DNA of 64,000 nucleotides from Kitasatospora cinereorecta (GCF_024172095.1 NZ_JAMZDX010000007.1:310001-374000), one strand, 5' to 3'. Counted from the first letter of the stretch, positions 16,506 to 26,727 are shown. The notes: generated by a model not told the origin, from the sequence alone. Numbers and translations: made by a program.

Positions 16506-17318
16506 ATGCGGATCCACCACCTCAACTGCGGCTCGATGCGTGCCGTCGAGTCCGGCGGCGAGAGCCTGCCCGCCGTCTGCCACTGTCTGCTCGTCGAGAC
16601 CGACCGTGACGGCCTGATCCTGGTCGACACCGGCCTCGGCACCGCGGACGTCGCCACCCCCGAACGCACCCTCGGTGCCGAGTTCCTGGCCCGCGCCCGG
16701 CCCGTCCTCGATCCCGCCGAGACGGCCCTGCGGCAGGTCGTCGGACTGGGGTTCGACGCCTCGGACGTCCGGCACATCGTGCTCACCCACCTCGACCTCG
16801 ACCACGCCGGCGGGCTGCCCGACTTCCCCGGTGCGAAGGTCCACCTGCTGGAGGACGAGCACCGCACCGCACTCGGCGGAGCCGGCCGCCACCCCGAGGA
16901 CCGGATCCGCTACCGCCCCGACCACTGGGCGCACCGGCCCGACTGGGCGCCCCACCCGGCGGGCCGCGGCGAGTCCTGGTACGGCTTCGACGCCGTCCGC
17001 CCGCTCGACGGCGTCGATGCGGAGGTGCTGCTGGTGCCGCTCGGCGGGCACACCGCCGGGCACGCCGCGGTGGCCGTTCGCGACGGTGGCCGCTGGCTGC
17101 TGCACTGCGGCGACGCCTACTACTTCCACGGCGAGGTCGACCCGGACGCGCCGCACGGCCACCCGGGCATGGACGTCCTCCAGGAGCTGACCGAGGTCGA
17201 CCGGCCGCTGCGGCTGGCCAACCACGCCCGACTGCGCGAACTGGTGCGGCTGCACGGCGGCGAGGTGACCGTGTTCTCCGCCCACGACCCCTGGGAACTG
17301 GCCCGGCTGACCGGCTGA
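16506..17318 (+). CDS. metallo-beta-lactamase fold hydrolase
   Basis: This 270-residue protein has the MBL metal motif THLDLDHAGG (His95, Asp99, His100), earlier VDTGLG, later GGHTAGH and HCGDAYYF, and a final FSAHDPWE. The pattern fits quorum-quenching lactonase-like and glyoxalase-II-like hydrolases; no leader peptide is present, so it should be cytoplasmic. Divergence from the TetR gene and the shared operator suggest control by that repressor, possibly induced by the substrate. The exact substrate is unknown. Confidence 0.88.
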   Translation: MRIHHLNCGSMRAVESGGESLPAVCHCLLVETDRDGLILVDTGLGTADVATPERTLGAEFLARARPVLDPAETALRQVVGLGFDASDVRHIVLTHLDLDHAGGLPDFPGAKVHLLEDEHRTALGGAGRHPEDRIRYRPDHWAHRPDWAPHPAGRGESWYGFDAVRPLDGVDAEVLLVPLGGHTAGHAAVAVRDGGRWLLHCGDAYYFHGEVDPDAPHGHPGMDVLQELTEVDRPLRLANHARLRELVRLHGGEVTVFSAHDPWELARLTG

Positions 17319-17453
17319 GAATCGCTTCGGCGAACGGTGCAACATTCCCCGGCCCCGGCCCGTGGTAACCGGGTGAGAGATCCGCCCGTCCGGAGGGAGA
17401 CCCGAGATGCCAGCCGAGTGCCGCGCCCGCCTCGCGCCGAGTGAGGTGGCGCG

Positions 17454-17711
17454 GTGAGTCCGTGGCTGTGGCTGCTGGTGGTGCTGACCGCGCTGAGCGG
17501 GTCGGCCCTGACCTGGTGGGCCCTGGACGTCAAGTTCTGCCCGGGGCTGGAGGTCTGGCTCCGGCGGCGCCAGCGCCTGCGCGCCGAGCGCCGGGCCCAC
17601 CCGCGGCGCTCCCGGCCCTCGCCCCGGGCGCGGGCCGCCCAGGCCGCCGCCGACCTGAAGGTCTGCGAGCGGATCTGGCGGCTTCCCGTCCGCGAGGCCG
17701 ACCGGGGCTGA
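17454..17711 (+). CDS. small membrane protein of unknown function
   Basis: This 85-residue protein has one membrane helix (about 3-25, LWLLVVLTALSGSALTWWAL) followed by a very basic, Arg-rich cytoplasmic tail with two cysteines. No family is recognised. The start is the GTG with GAGTGAGG upstream. It ends before a terminator hairpin and is convergent with the AraC gene. Confidence 0.6.
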   Translation: MSPWLWLLVVLTALSGSALTWWALDVKFCPGLEVWLRRRQRLRAERRAHPRRSRPSPRARAAQAAADLKVCERIWRLPVREADRG

Positions 17712-17778
17712 GCCAGGGCTGATCCGGGCCGAGCCGGGCCGAGCCGCGCCGGGTCGGGCTGCTGGGCTGATGCGCCGG

Positions 17779-17817
17779 CGGTGGTCTTCGTGTGCGGGGC
17801 GTCCGCGAAGACCACCG
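17779..17817. terminator. bidirectional terminator hairpin
   Basis: A perfect 12-bp stem (17779-17790 with 17806-17817) closes a 15-nt loop exactly at the end of the leftward AraC gene and downstream of the small membrane protein gene. Confidence 0.7.
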
Positions 17818-18663
17818 TCAGGTGCCGGAACTCTCCGAGGCGCGGAACTCGACGGGGGCCATCCCGGTTGCCGCGCGGAACCGCCGCGAGAAGTACAAGG
17901 GGTCGGTGAATCCGACGCGGTGGGCCACCTGGCCGACGGGCAGATCGGTGGCGCCGAGCAGTTGCCGCGCCAGTTCCATGCGCCGCCGCTCCACGTGCGC
18001 CATGAGCCCCGTGCCGAGCTGGGAGGCGGCAAGGTGACTCAGGCGGGAGGGCGACAGTCCGGCGATCCGGGCCAACGAGGTGACGGTGTGCGGGCGGCCG
18101 AGGTGGTCACCCACGTACTCGAGGACGGCCAGGAGCCGGGGGTCGAGCACCGGTTCGCGCGGATTGCGGGTGTCGCACCACAGAAGGGCCTCCTCGACGG
18201 CGTTCATCGCCAGGAGAGCGTCGTGCCGCAGCCCGGACCGAACAGCGGAGACGCCCCGGTCCAGGGCCTCGACGACACGCCTGCAGGTGGCGCGGTCCAA
18301 CGCGATGCTCCGTACGCCGGGCGCGGCCGCGGGCCAGTCGATCAAGGGGATCCACTCCGGGCGCGGATCCAGGTGCGCCCAGCGGAACGACCAGTGGCCC
18401 GCCGCGCGGTCCGTGCCGTAGTCGTGCGGGGTGCCGGGCCCGACGAGGACGACCCGGTACGGTACCGCGAGCACGTCGATGCCGTCGGAACACCGCAGCC
18501 GGCCGCGCCCGGCCACCGTCACGAACAGCACCCAGTCGCGCGTCCCGTCCGGCCGCACGGTGCGGTAGTCGAGACCTTCCTCGAACCGACCGCAGACCGC
18601 ACGCCTGGTCGGCGAGGTGATGCCGGCTGCTCGGGGAGATGCCACCACAGCAGGATCCTCCAT
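17818..18663 (-). CDS. AraC family transcriptional regulator
   Basis: This 281-residue regulator has an N-terminal cupin-like sensing domain (GPGTPHDYGTD, HWSFRWAHLDPRPEW) and a C-terminal pair of AraC helix-turn-helix motifs (VTSLARIAGLSPSRLSHLAASQLG and VGQVAHRVGFTDPLYFSRRFRAATG, broken here for length). I start at MEDPAVV; an ATG 57 bases upstream (18720) in the same frame shares bases with the start of the divergent dioxygenase gene. A TATAGAT box (18683-18677, minus strand) lies 13 bases upstream, consistent with a near-leaderless transcript. The likely target is the divergent dioxygenase gene. Confidence 0.88.
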   Translation of the reverse strand: MEDPAVVASPRAAGITSPTRRAVCGRFEEGLDYRTVRPDGTRDWVLFVTVAGRGRLRCSDGIDVLAVPYRVVLVGPGTPHDYGTDRAAGHWSFRWAHLDPRPEWIPLIDWPAAAPGVRSIALDRATCRRVVEALDRGVSAVRSGLRHDALLAMNAVEEALLWCDTRNPREPVLDPRLLAVLEYVGDHLGRPHTVTSLARIAGLSPSRLSHLAASQLGTGLMAHVERRRMELARQLLGATDLPVGQVAHRVGFTDPLYFSRRFRAATGMAPVEFRASESSGT

Positions 18664-18718
18664 GGGGACGGCGAGTCGATCTATACCCCGAAGCGGGGCC
18701 CGCGCCGACGATTGGACC

Positions 18719-19543
18719 ATGAACCACACCATTCCTTCCTCCCCCATGACCGACCTCGCCGTTCTGCGGGACCGCTACGACCGCGACGGCGTGGTCCATG
18801 TCGAACAGGTGCTCTCCCGGGCCGAGACCGACGAGATCCGCGCCGTGTTCATGGCCCAGGTCGAGGCCGACCGCTTCGTGGGCGCCGTCGAGGAAGTCAC
18901 GGACGACGACGTCCTCGCCCGGTACCCCCGCTTCCTGAACCCGCACCGGCGCCCCGAACTCGAGGTCGGCCGCCGAGCCCGCGCACTGATGACCGACGCC
19001 AGACTGCTCGACCTGGTCACCGCGCTGATCGGACCGGCGTACGGAGCCCAGTCGATGTTCTACTTCAAGCCCCCCGCCGCCCGTGGCCAGGCCCTGCACC
19101 AGGACGGCTACTTCCTGCGCTCGCACCCCGAGACCTGCATCGCGGCCTGGATCGCCGTCGACGAGTGCGACGCCGCCAACGGAGCCCTCCAGGTCGTACC
19201 GGGCAGCCAGGCCATGGAGGTCGTCTGCCCGCAGGACGCGAACCCCGCGGAGTCGTTCACCGACAAGGTGGTCCACGTCCCGACCGGCCTGACCGTTCAG
19301 CAGACCCGGATGCGGGCGGGTGACGTGCTGCTCTTCCATGGCAGCACCGTCCACGGGTCGCTCCCCAACACCACCGCCGACCGCTTCCGGCGTTCGCTGA
19401 TCTTCCACTACGTGCCGCAGACCAGCACCGAGATCGCCGGCTACTACCTGCCGCTGGTCAGCCCGGACGGCAGCGAGGTCACCATCGCGCAGGCCGGCGG
19501 TGGCGGGCCGTGCGGGGACCAGTGGGCGGGAGCCGCGCACTAG
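18719..19543 (+). CDS. phytanoyl-CoA dioxygenase family protein
   Basis: This Fe(II)/2-oxoglutarate-dependent dioxygenase has 274 residues. The facial triad is visible as H127 and D129 in LHQDGYF and H212 in STVHGSLPN, with the 2-oxoglutarate-binding arginine in FRRSLIFHY. The family hydroxylates varied small molecules, including ectoine and natural-product intermediates. No ribosome site precedes the ATG, so the message may be leaderless; an ATG nine codons later is an alternative. Divergence from an AraC regulator with a cupin sensor suggests substrate-inducible expression. Confidence 0.88.
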   Translation: MNHTIPSSPMTDLAVLRDRYDRDGVVHVEQVLSRAETDEIRAVFMAQVEADRFVGAVEEVTDDDVLARYPRFLNPHRRPELEVGRRARALMTDARLLDLVTALIGPAYGAQSMFYFKPPAARGQALHQDGYFLRSHPETCIAAWIAVDECDAANGALQVVPGSQAMEVVCPQDANPAESFTDKVVHVPTGLTVQQTRMRAGDVLLFHGSTVHGSLPNTTADRFRRSLIFHYVPQTSTEIAGYYLPLVSPDGSEVTIAQAGGGGPCGDQWAGAAH

Positions 19544-19658
19544 GTGACCGATGCCACGGACACTGGCGCGGGCCTGCTCGACGGCAAGGAGCTCGTGCGG
19601 ATCGAACGTCCGCCGGCCGATGGGTACGCGGACGGCGGACACTGCGTGCCGACCGAGG

Positions 19659-20504
19659 TCAGGCGACCCAGCCGCCGGTCATGGCCTGGACGGCGGAGCC
19701 GTCCAGGTCGGCCAGCTTGGTACCGACGAACTGACGGGCCTGGTCGGAGGTCTGGATCCGGAACGCGGGCCGCTCGGCGGTGAGCGCCGCCACGATCGGG
19801 GCCGCGGCCTCGGCCGAGGTCTGGGCGGCGGAGAAGGCGGCGAGCGTGCGCTCCACGTAGGACTTCAGCGCGGGGGCGTACGGTCCGGCCGCCGCCAGCA
19901 GGGCGGGCACGTCGATGCCCTGGCTGGTGATGAACTCGCTGGCCACCGCGCCCGGTTCGACCACCGTGACGTGCACGCCGGTGGTCGCCGCGACCGGGGC
20001 CAGCGACTCCATGAACCCCTCGACGGCGAACTTGGCGGCGCAGTACGCCTCGTTGAACGGCTGGCCGACCACGCCGCCGACGCTGGTGACGGTGACCAGC
20101 CGGCCGCCGGAGGCCCGCAGGTGGGGCATGGCGGCGCGGGTCACCTCGACCACGCCGAAGTAGTTCACCTCCATGGCCCGGCGGAACGGGTCGGTGCCCA
20201 GCTGCTCGACCGTGCCGACCAGGCCGGCGCCGGCGTTGTTGACCACGGCGTCCAGTCGGCCGTGCTCGGCCAGCACCTCGGCGATGCAGGCGTCGACGGA
20301 GGCGGGCTCGGTGACGTCCAGGTGCTTCAGCTGGATGCGCGCGGCGACGCCGGCCTGCTCGGCCGCCGCCAGCAGCGGGCCGGCCTTGGCGGTGTCCCGC
20401 ATCGTGGCGACGACGTGCAGCCCCGCCTCGGCGGCGGCGACCGCGGCGGCCAGGCCGATGCCGGAGGAGGTGCCGGTGATCAGGACGATGCGCTCGGTGC
20501 TCAT
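19659..20504 (-). CDS. short-chain dehydrogenase/reductase (SDR)
   Basis: This classical SDR of 281 residues has a Rossmann nucleotide motif TGTSSGIG (9-16), NNAGAG near 93, the catalytic Ser in TVTSVGG and the Tyr-Lys pair YCAAK (about 155-159). The PFNEAYCAAKFAVEGFMESL stretch is typical of SDRs that resemble 17-beta-hydroxysteroid dehydrogenases. GGGAGAAA precedes the ATG. It is divergent from a MarR gene with paired palindromes between them, so it is probably repressed by that regulator. Confidence 0.92.
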   Translation of the reverse strand: MSTERIVLITGTSSGIGLAAAVAAAEAGLHVVATMRDTAKAGPLLAAAEQAGVAARIQLKHLDVTEPASVDACIAEVLAEHGRLDAVVNNAGAGLVGTVEQLGTDPFRRAMEVNYFGVVEVTRAAMPHLRASGGRLVTVTSVGGVVGQPFNEAYCAAKFAVEGFMESLAPVAATTGVHVTVVEPGAVASEFITSQGIDVPALLAAAGPYAPALKSYVERTLAAFSAAQTSAEAAAPIVAALTAERPAFRIQTSDQARQFVGTKLADLDGSAVQAMTGGWVA

Positions 20505-20521
20505 GGTGGTTTCTCCCGTGG

Positions 20522-20572
20522 GTTTGCGTGTGTGCACACACACCGTACGACTGTGTGCGCGCACACGCAAAC
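20522..20572. promoter_or_regulatory. double palindromic operator between SDR and marR
   Basis: Two 14-bp perfect palindromes, GTGTGTGCACACAC (20528-20541) and GTGTGCGCGCACAC (20553-20566), have centres 25 bp apart. The whole block is bounded by an 11-bp inverted repeat (GTTTGCGTGTG at 20522-20532, its complement at 20562-20572). The position between divergent starts fits binding of two MarR dimers. Confidence 0.75.
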
Positions 20573-20588
20573 AGGTACGGTGGTGGCC

Positions 20589-21050
20589 ATGACGCGCTCC
20601 GACCTCACCCTGGGGGAACTCTCCGCCCGCGACCACGCCTTCTACGGTCTCGTCTGGGCCGGCGCCACGCTCACCGCGCACGTCGACCGCGCGCTGACCC
20701 GCGCCCACGCGCTGCCGCTGTCCTGGTTCGAGGTCATGCTCTGGCTCAACGGTTCGGACGAGCCGGTCGCCGCGTCCGAACTGGGGGAGCGGACCCTGCT
20801 CAGCCGCAGCCAGGTCTCCCGGGTCGCCGACTCCCTCCAGGAGCGCGGGCTGCTGGAGCGCGTCCCCTCACCCACCGACGCCCGCTCGATCAGGATCACC
20901 CTCACCGACGCCGGCCGCCGCGCCTTCGCCGAGGCCGACGCCACCCGCCGGGCCGCCCTCGCCGAGGTCTTCGACGACCGCCTCGACGACCACGACATCG
21001 AGGCCCTGGAGACCGTCTGGGCCAAGCTCAAGCAGAAGCCCCTGCCCTGA
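20589..21050 (+). CDS. MarR family transcriptional regulator
   Basis: This 153-residue MarR-type repressor has a winged helix-turn-helix (SELGERTLLSRSQVSRVADS) and a beta-wing with the DAR signature (PSPTDARSIRITLTDAG), then a C-terminal dimer helix. The start has no clear ribosome site and lies close to the operator, so expression may be leaderless. It most likely controls the divergent SDR gene and itself. MarR ligands are often phenolic compounds; none can be named here. Confidence 0.9.
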   Translation: MTRSDLTLGELSARDHAFYGLVWAGATLTAHVDRALTRAHALPLSWFEVMLWLNGSDEPVAASELGERTLLSRSQVSRVADSLQERGLLERVPSPTDARSIRITLTDAGRRAFAEADATRRAALAEVFDDRLDDHDIEALETVWAKLKQKPLP

Positions 21051-21074
21051 GCCCCTGCCGCCGGCCGCAGGGGC
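21051..21074. terminator. terminator between marR and the dehydrogenase gene
   Basis: An 8-bp stem (21051-21058 with 21067-21074) with an 8-nt GC loop begins directly after the marR stop and ends five bases before the end of the convergent dehydrogenase gene. Confidence 0.6.
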
Positions 21075-21078
21075 CGGG

Positions 21079-21945
21079 TCAGCCCTCGCGGTGGGAGTGG
21101 AAGCCGCGGCCGGTCTTGCGGCCGAGCAGCCCGGCCTCGACCATCCGGGACAGCAGCGGCGGCGGCGCGTACAGCGGTTCCTTGTACTCCTCGTACATCG
21201 AGCGGGCGATCGCCTCGACGGTGTCCAGGCCGATCAGGTCGGCGAGCCGCAGCGGGCCCATCGGGTGGGCGCAGCCGTGGACCCTGCCGGCATCGATGTC
21301 CTCCGGCTCCGCGTGCCCGGCCTCGGCCATCCGGATCGCGGACAGCAGATAGGGGACGAGCAGCGCGTTGACGACGAAGCCGGCGCGGTCGGGGGAGCGG
21401 ATCACGTGCTTGCCGAGGACGCCGGTCGCGAAGGCTTCGACGCGCCGCGACACCTCGGGGCGGGTGTGCAGCGACTCCACGAGTTCGACCAGCGGCATGA
21501 CCGGCGCCGGGTTGAAGAAGTGCAGGCCGAGCACGTGCGTGGCGCGGGTGGTGGTGATGCCGAGCCTGGTGACCGGGATGGCGGAGGTGTTGGTGGCGAG
21601 GACGGCCTCGTCGTCGCCGAGGACCTTGTCGAGGCCGCTGAGCACCTCGGTCTTGACGCCCTCGTCCTCGACGACCGCCTCGACCACCAACTGGCGGTCG
21701 GCGAGGGCCTCGAGGTCGTCGGCGAACAGCAGGTGCGCCCAGGCGTCGGTGCGCTGCCGCTCGTCGATGCGGCCGCGCTCGGCGGAGCGGTGCAGGGAGC
21801 GGTCGATGCGGGCGCGGCCGGCGCGCAGGGCGGTGGCGTCGCGTTCGCACACGACGGTGTCGAGCCCGGCGCGGGCGAAGACCTCGGCGATGCCGGAGCC
21901 CATCTGTCCGGCGCCGACGACGGCGACGCGGCGGATGTCGTTCAC
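21079..21945 (-). CDS. 3-hydroxyacyl-CoA (3-hydroxybutyryl-CoA) dehydrogenase
   Basis: This NAD-dependent dehydrogenase of 288 residues oxidises 3-hydroxyacyl-CoA, most likely 3-hydroxybutyryl-CoA, in fatty acid or PHB metabolism. The N-terminal Rossmann motif is VVGAGQMGSGIAE (about 9-21), followed by LATNTSAIPV, GLHFFNPAPVMPLVE (catalytic His) and the C-terminal GFVVNALLVPYL. GGAGG lies six bases before the GTG start. The gene is 22 bp downstream of malate synthase, so it is third in the glyoxylate-shunt operon, where it would help channel acetyl-CoA from fatty acid breakdown. Confidence 0.93.
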   Translation of the reverse strand: MNDIRRVAVVGAGQMGSGIAEVFARAGLDTVVCERDATALRAGRARIDRSLHRSAERGRIDERQRTDAWAHLLFADDLEALADRQLVVEAVVEDEGVKTEVLSGLDKVLGDDEAVLATNTSAIPVTRLGITTTRATHVLGLHFFNPAPVMPLVELVESLHTRPEVSRRVEAFATGVLGKHVIRSPDRAGFVVNALLVPYLLSAIRMAEAGHAEPEDIDAGRVHGCAHPMGPLRLADLIGLDTVEAIARSMYEEYKEPLYAPPPLLSRMVEAGLLGRKTGRGFHSHREG

Positions 21946-21967
21946 AGGTGCCTCCAGGGCGGACGGA

Positions 21968-23590
21968 TCAGGCCGCGGTACGGACCTTGACCAGGTGGCG
22001 GGCGTACGCCTCGGTGGTGAGGAAGGACGGCAGGTCGGGGCCGAGCGCGGTCTCCTCCAGCACCCGCACCGCGTCGTCCACCAGCTGCGGGTCGGCGCCC
22101 TCGGCGAGCAGGACGGCCCGCTCCCGGTCGATCAGCCTGCGCACCAGGTCCGGGGTGACCAGGGCTCCGCCGGTGAGCCGGGTGCAGTGGTGCTGCCACT
22201 GCCAGAGCTGGCAGCGGGCGATCTCGGCGGTGGCGACGTCCTCCATCAGGCCGAGGACGGCGACCGCGCCGGTGCCGCCGAGCCAGGCGGTGAGGTAGCG
22301 CAGGGCGACGGCGACGTTGGAGCGCAGGCCCTGCTCGGTGGGCAGGCCGACGGTGAGGCGGTGGACGGCGAGCAGGTCGGCGGCGGTGACCTCGACGTCC
22401 GCGCGGCTTCGGTCGAGCTGGTTCGGGCGGTCGCCGAGGACGGCGTCGAAGGCGGTACGGCAGGTGTCGACCAGACCGGGGTGGGCGACCCAGGACCCGT
22501 CGAAGCCGTCGCCGGCCTCCCGCTCCTTGTCGAGCCGGACCCGGGTGAGGGCGACCTCGTTGGCCTCCGGGTCGCGCTGCGGGATCGCCGCGGCCATGCC
22601 GCCGATGGCGTGGGCGCCGCGCCGGTGGCAGGTGCGCACCAGCAGGTCGGTGTAGGCGCGCATGAACGGTTGGGTCATGGTGAGGAAGGCCCGGTCGGGC
22701 AGGACGAAGCGGGGGCCGTGCGCGACGAAGTTCTTGATCAGGCTGAACAGGTAGTCCCAGTGGCCCGCGTTGAGTCCGGCGGCGTGCTCGCGCAGCTCGT
22801 AGAGGATCTCCTCCATCTCGAACGCCGCCGTGATGGTCTCGATCAGGACGGTGGCCCGGACCGTGCCGTGCTCGATGCCCAACTCGGCCTGGGCGTAGGT
22901 GAAGACGTCGTTCCAAAGGCGGGCTTCGAGGTGGTTCTCCAGCTTGGGCAGGTAGAAGTACGGGCCGCTGCCGCGGTCGATCTGCCGCCGCCCGCAGTGG
23001 AACAGGTACAGGCCGAAGTCGACCAGCGCGCCGATCGCCGGGCGGCCGTCGACCAGCAGGTGGGCCTCGTCCAGGTGCCAGCCGCGCGGGCGGACCACGA
23101 TGGTGGCCGGGGTGTCGCCGATGCGGTAGCGGCGGCCGTCCGGGGTGGTGTCGTCGATCCGGCGCTCGACGGCGTCGAGCAGGTTGAGCTGACCGGAGAC
23201 CAGGTTGTGCCAGGTGGGGGCGGTGGCGTCCTCGAAGTCCGCCAGCCACACCTTGGCACCGGAGTTGAGCGCGTTGACGGTCATCCGGCGCTCCGGCGGG
23301 CCGGTGATCTCCACCCGGCGGTCCGCCAGGCCCGGACCGGCGCCGGCGACGCGCCAGTCGGGGTCCTCGCGGACGGCCCGGGTGCGCGGGAGGAAGTCCA
23401 GGGTGCCGCCGTCGGCGAGGGCCGCGGCATGGCGCCGCCGGGCGGCGAGCAGCTCGGCGCGGCGGCCGGCGAAGGCCCCGTGCAGGCGGGCGACGAAGTC
23501 GAGCGCCCCGGGGGTGAGGATCTCCTCGAAGCGGTCCTCGCTCTCGCCGAGGATCTCGACGGGCATCTCGGTGCGGCTGGTCGGGCTCAT
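21968..23590 (-). CDS. aceB: malate synthase A
   Basis: Malate synthase condenses glyoxylate with acetyl-CoA to make malate, the second step of the glyoxylate shunt. The 540 residues are the usual length of form A. Visible family blocks include WLADFEDATAPTW, VVRPRGWHLDEAH, FYLPKLENHLEARLWNDVF, VLIETITAAFEMEEI and MTQPFMRAYTDLLV. The ATG has GGAGACC upstream; an in-frame GTG further upstream would only add a loose tail. It follows the isocitrate lyase gene after a 103-bp gap containing a strong hairpin. Confidence 0.96.
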   Translation of the reverse strand: MSPTSRTEMPVEILGESEDRFEEILTPGALDFVARLHGAFAGRRAELLAARRRHAAALADGGTLDFLPRTRAVREDPDWRVAGAGPGLADRRVEITGPPERRMTVNALNSGAKVWLADFEDATAPTWHNLVSGQLNLLDAVERRIDDTTPDGRRYRIGDTPATIVVRPRGWHLDEAHLLVDGRPAIGALVDFGLYLFHCGRRQIDRGSGPYFYLPKLENHLEARLWNDVFTYAQAELGIEHGTVRATVLIETITAAFEMEEILYELREHAAGLNAGHWDYLFSLIKNFVAHGPRFVLPDRAFLTMTQPFMRAYTDLLVRTCHRRGAHAIGGMAAAIPQRDPEANEVALTRVRLDKEREAGDGFDGSWVAHPGLVDTCRTAFDAVLGDRPNQLDRSRADVEVTAADLLAVHRLTVGLPTEQGLRSNVAVALRYLTAWLGGTGAVAVLGLMEDVATAEIARCQLWQWQHHCTRLTGGALVTPDLVRRLIDRERAVLLAEGADPQLVDDAVRVLEETALGPDLPSFLTTEAYARHLVKVRTAA

Positions 23591-23612
23591 CCGGGTCTCC
23601 AGGAAGGTGGGG

Positions 23613-23644
23613 CCCGGGGCCTCGTCCCTCAACGAGGCCCCGGG
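23613..23644 (-). terminator. intercistronic hairpin between aceA and aceB
   Basis: A perfect 12-bp stem (23613-23624 with 23633-23644) with an 8-nt loop lies 50 bases after aceA and 23 bases before aceB. It may partly terminate or may protect the aceA message so that lyase is made in excess of synthase. Confidence 0.6.
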
Positions 23645-23693
23645 CGGGGCGGTGCGGCCGTGGAGCCCCCCGTCGGGGCGGCCGCGGGGCGGG

Positions 23694-24986
<1,293 letters not shown>

Positions 24987-25329
24987 GGTCTGCTCCCGAG
25001 GATGCTCGTTGCGAAGGATGTGACACCCCTCACCGGGCGAGGGGTGGGCGGGCGGCCGGGCGGTGCCGGGCGGCGGTGCGAGGCCGCGGGACGTGGTCGC
25101 CCGGACAGCCCGTCCAGGCGTGACCGACCTGGTCGTTCGGTGCTGTCGGGTGCGCCTCCCGGCCGCAGCACCGACTCTGGCACCCCGCGGCGCGACCGTC
25201 ATCCATGGACCGTTGCCACGTTCTGCGAAGCCGGAGCGGCGAATCAGCGAAGCTTGCGAATGATCAACAGGTCTAATTCCGGCTAGGCTGCCGCATCATG
25301 TTCGCCGGTTCGACGAGCGGGGAGAGCGC
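24987..25329. other. aceA / ramB-like divergent promoter region
   Basis: This 343-bp gap separates divergent genes. It contains no gene-like frame. It carries TTGCGAA at 25009-25015 (near the aceA start) and at 25254-25260, and a related TGCGAAG at 25224-25230. A TAGGCT -10-like box for the regulator is at 25284-25289. Confidence 0.6.
25247..25260. promoter_or_regulatory. putative RamB-type operator (GCGAAGCTTGCGAA)
   Basis: The site resembles the known Corynebacterium RamB motif (AAAGTTTGCAA-like), shifted to a GC-rich version. It sits upstream of the regulator's own -10 box, and the half-site TTGCGAA recurs beside aceA. This is inference from position and resemblance. Confidence 0.45.
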
Positions 25330-26727
25330 ATGAGCAAGGCGTTTGCCGGGGCGCGGCTGCGCCGGTTGCGGGAAGAGCGAGGGCTGAGCCAGGCTGCCAT
25401 GGCCCGGCTGGTCGAACTCTCGCCCAGCTACCTCAACCAGCTGGAGCACGACGCCCGTCCGCTCACCGTCCCGGTCCTGCTGCGGCTGACCGAGGCGTTC
25501 GGCGTCGACGCCGGCTGGTTCGCCCCGCCGGACAGCGCCCGGCTCACCGCCGAACTCCGGGAGTCGCTCGCGGAGGAGATCGCCGGCGGCCGGATCACCC
25601 CCGGCGACCTCGACGAGGTAGCGGCCCGACTGCCCGCCGTGGCACGTCTGCTGACGGAGGTGAGCCGCGAGCGGCGTGCCGTCGCCGAGCAGCTCGCCGT
25701 GCTCGCGGGCGAGCGCGGGCCCGCGGCGGAGACCCTCACTCCGCACGAGCAGGTCCGCGAGTTCTTCTACCGCCGCAAGAACTACGTCCACGCGCTCGAC
25801 ACCGCCGCCGAGGAGTTGGCCGGAGCGATCCGGCTGCGGCGCGGTGAGGTGCGCGCCGTGCTGGCCGGACGACTGGCCGACGGGCACCGGGTCCGGGTGG
25901 CCGCCGGGGGTGAGCAGCTCCACCGCTACGACCCGCACACCCGGGTGCTCAGCCTGTCGGACCGGCTGCGGCCCGGCCAGCAGGCGTTCCGGATGGCCAC
26001 TCAGCTCGCCTACCTGGAGTACGACCCGCTGCTCTCCGAACTCGCCGTCCAGGACAGCCCGGAGGGCTCCACCGCCTGGTCGCTCACCCGGATCGGCCTG
26101 GCCAACTACTTCGCCGCCGCCCTGGTCCTGCCGTACGCCGCCTTCCACGCCGAGGCGGAGCGGTCCCGGTACGACATCGAGCACCTCGCCGACCACTTCG
26201 GCGTCGGCTACGAGACGGTCTGCCACCGGCTCAGCACCCTGCAGCGGGCGCGGCTGCGCGGGGTACCGTTCTCCTTCGTCCGGGTCGACCGGGCGGGCAA
26301 CGTCTCCAAGCGGCAGTCCGCCACCGACTTCCACTTCTCCCGCACCGGCGGCACCTGCCCGCTCTGGAACGTGTACGAGGCCTTCGCCTCACCCGGCCGG
26401 GTCCACGTCCAGGTGGCCGCGATGCCCGACGGCCGCCGCCACCTGTGGACCGCCCGTACCGTCACCCGCTCACCCGGCGGCTGGGGCCGCCCGGGCAAGA
26501 CCTTCGCCATCGGGCTCGGCTGCGAACTGCGGCACGCCGCCCGGCTGGTGTACTCCGACGGCCTCGACCTGCGCAACGCGGCGGCCGCCACCCCGATCGG
26601 CCTCGGCTGCAAGGTGTGCGAGCGGCCCGCCTGCCCCCAGCGGGCCGCCCCCGCCATCGGCCGGCCCCTCGCTGTCGACGAGCACAGCAGCACCTTCGTG
26701 CCGTACCCGGTGCGCGTCGGGCAGTGA
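25330..26727 (+). CDS. RamB/ScfR-type XRE transcriptional regulator
   Basis: This 465-residue regulator starts with an XRE helix-turn-helix (LRRLREERGLSQAAMARLVE, SPSYLNQLEHDARPLT). A metallopeptidase-like (IrrE/DUF955) middle follows, then the short-chain-fatty-acyl regulator C-terminal domain with cysteines (TGGTCPLWN, GLGCELRHA, GLGCKVCERPACPQR). The order XRE, DUF955, DUF2083 is that of RamB, which represses aceA and aceB in Corynebacterium and Mycobacterium. Its place divergent from the glyoxylate operon supports that role. GGGGAGAG precedes the ATG. Confidence 0.92.
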   Translation: MSKAFAGARLRRLREERGLSQAAMARLVELSPSYLNQLEHDARPLTVPVLLRLTEAFGVDAGWFAPPDSARLTAELRESLAEEIAGGRITPGDLDEVAARLPAVARLLTEVSRERRAVAEQLAVLAGERGPAAETLTPHEQVREFFYRRKNYVHALDTAAEELAGAIRLRRGEVRAVLAGRLADGHRVRVAAGGEQLHRYDPHTRVLSLSDRLRPGQQAFRMATQLAYLEYDPLLSELAVQDSPEGSTAWSLTRIGLANYFAAALVLPYAAFHAEAERSRYDIEHLADHFGVGYETVCHRLSTLQRARLRGVPFSFVRVDRAGNVSKRQSATDFHFSRTGGTCPLWNVYEAFASPGRVHVQVAAMPDGRRHLWTARTVTRSPGGWGRPGKTFAIGLGCELRHAARLVYSDGLDLRNAAAATPIGLGCKVCERPACPQRAAPAIGRPLAVDEHSSTFVPYPVRVGQ

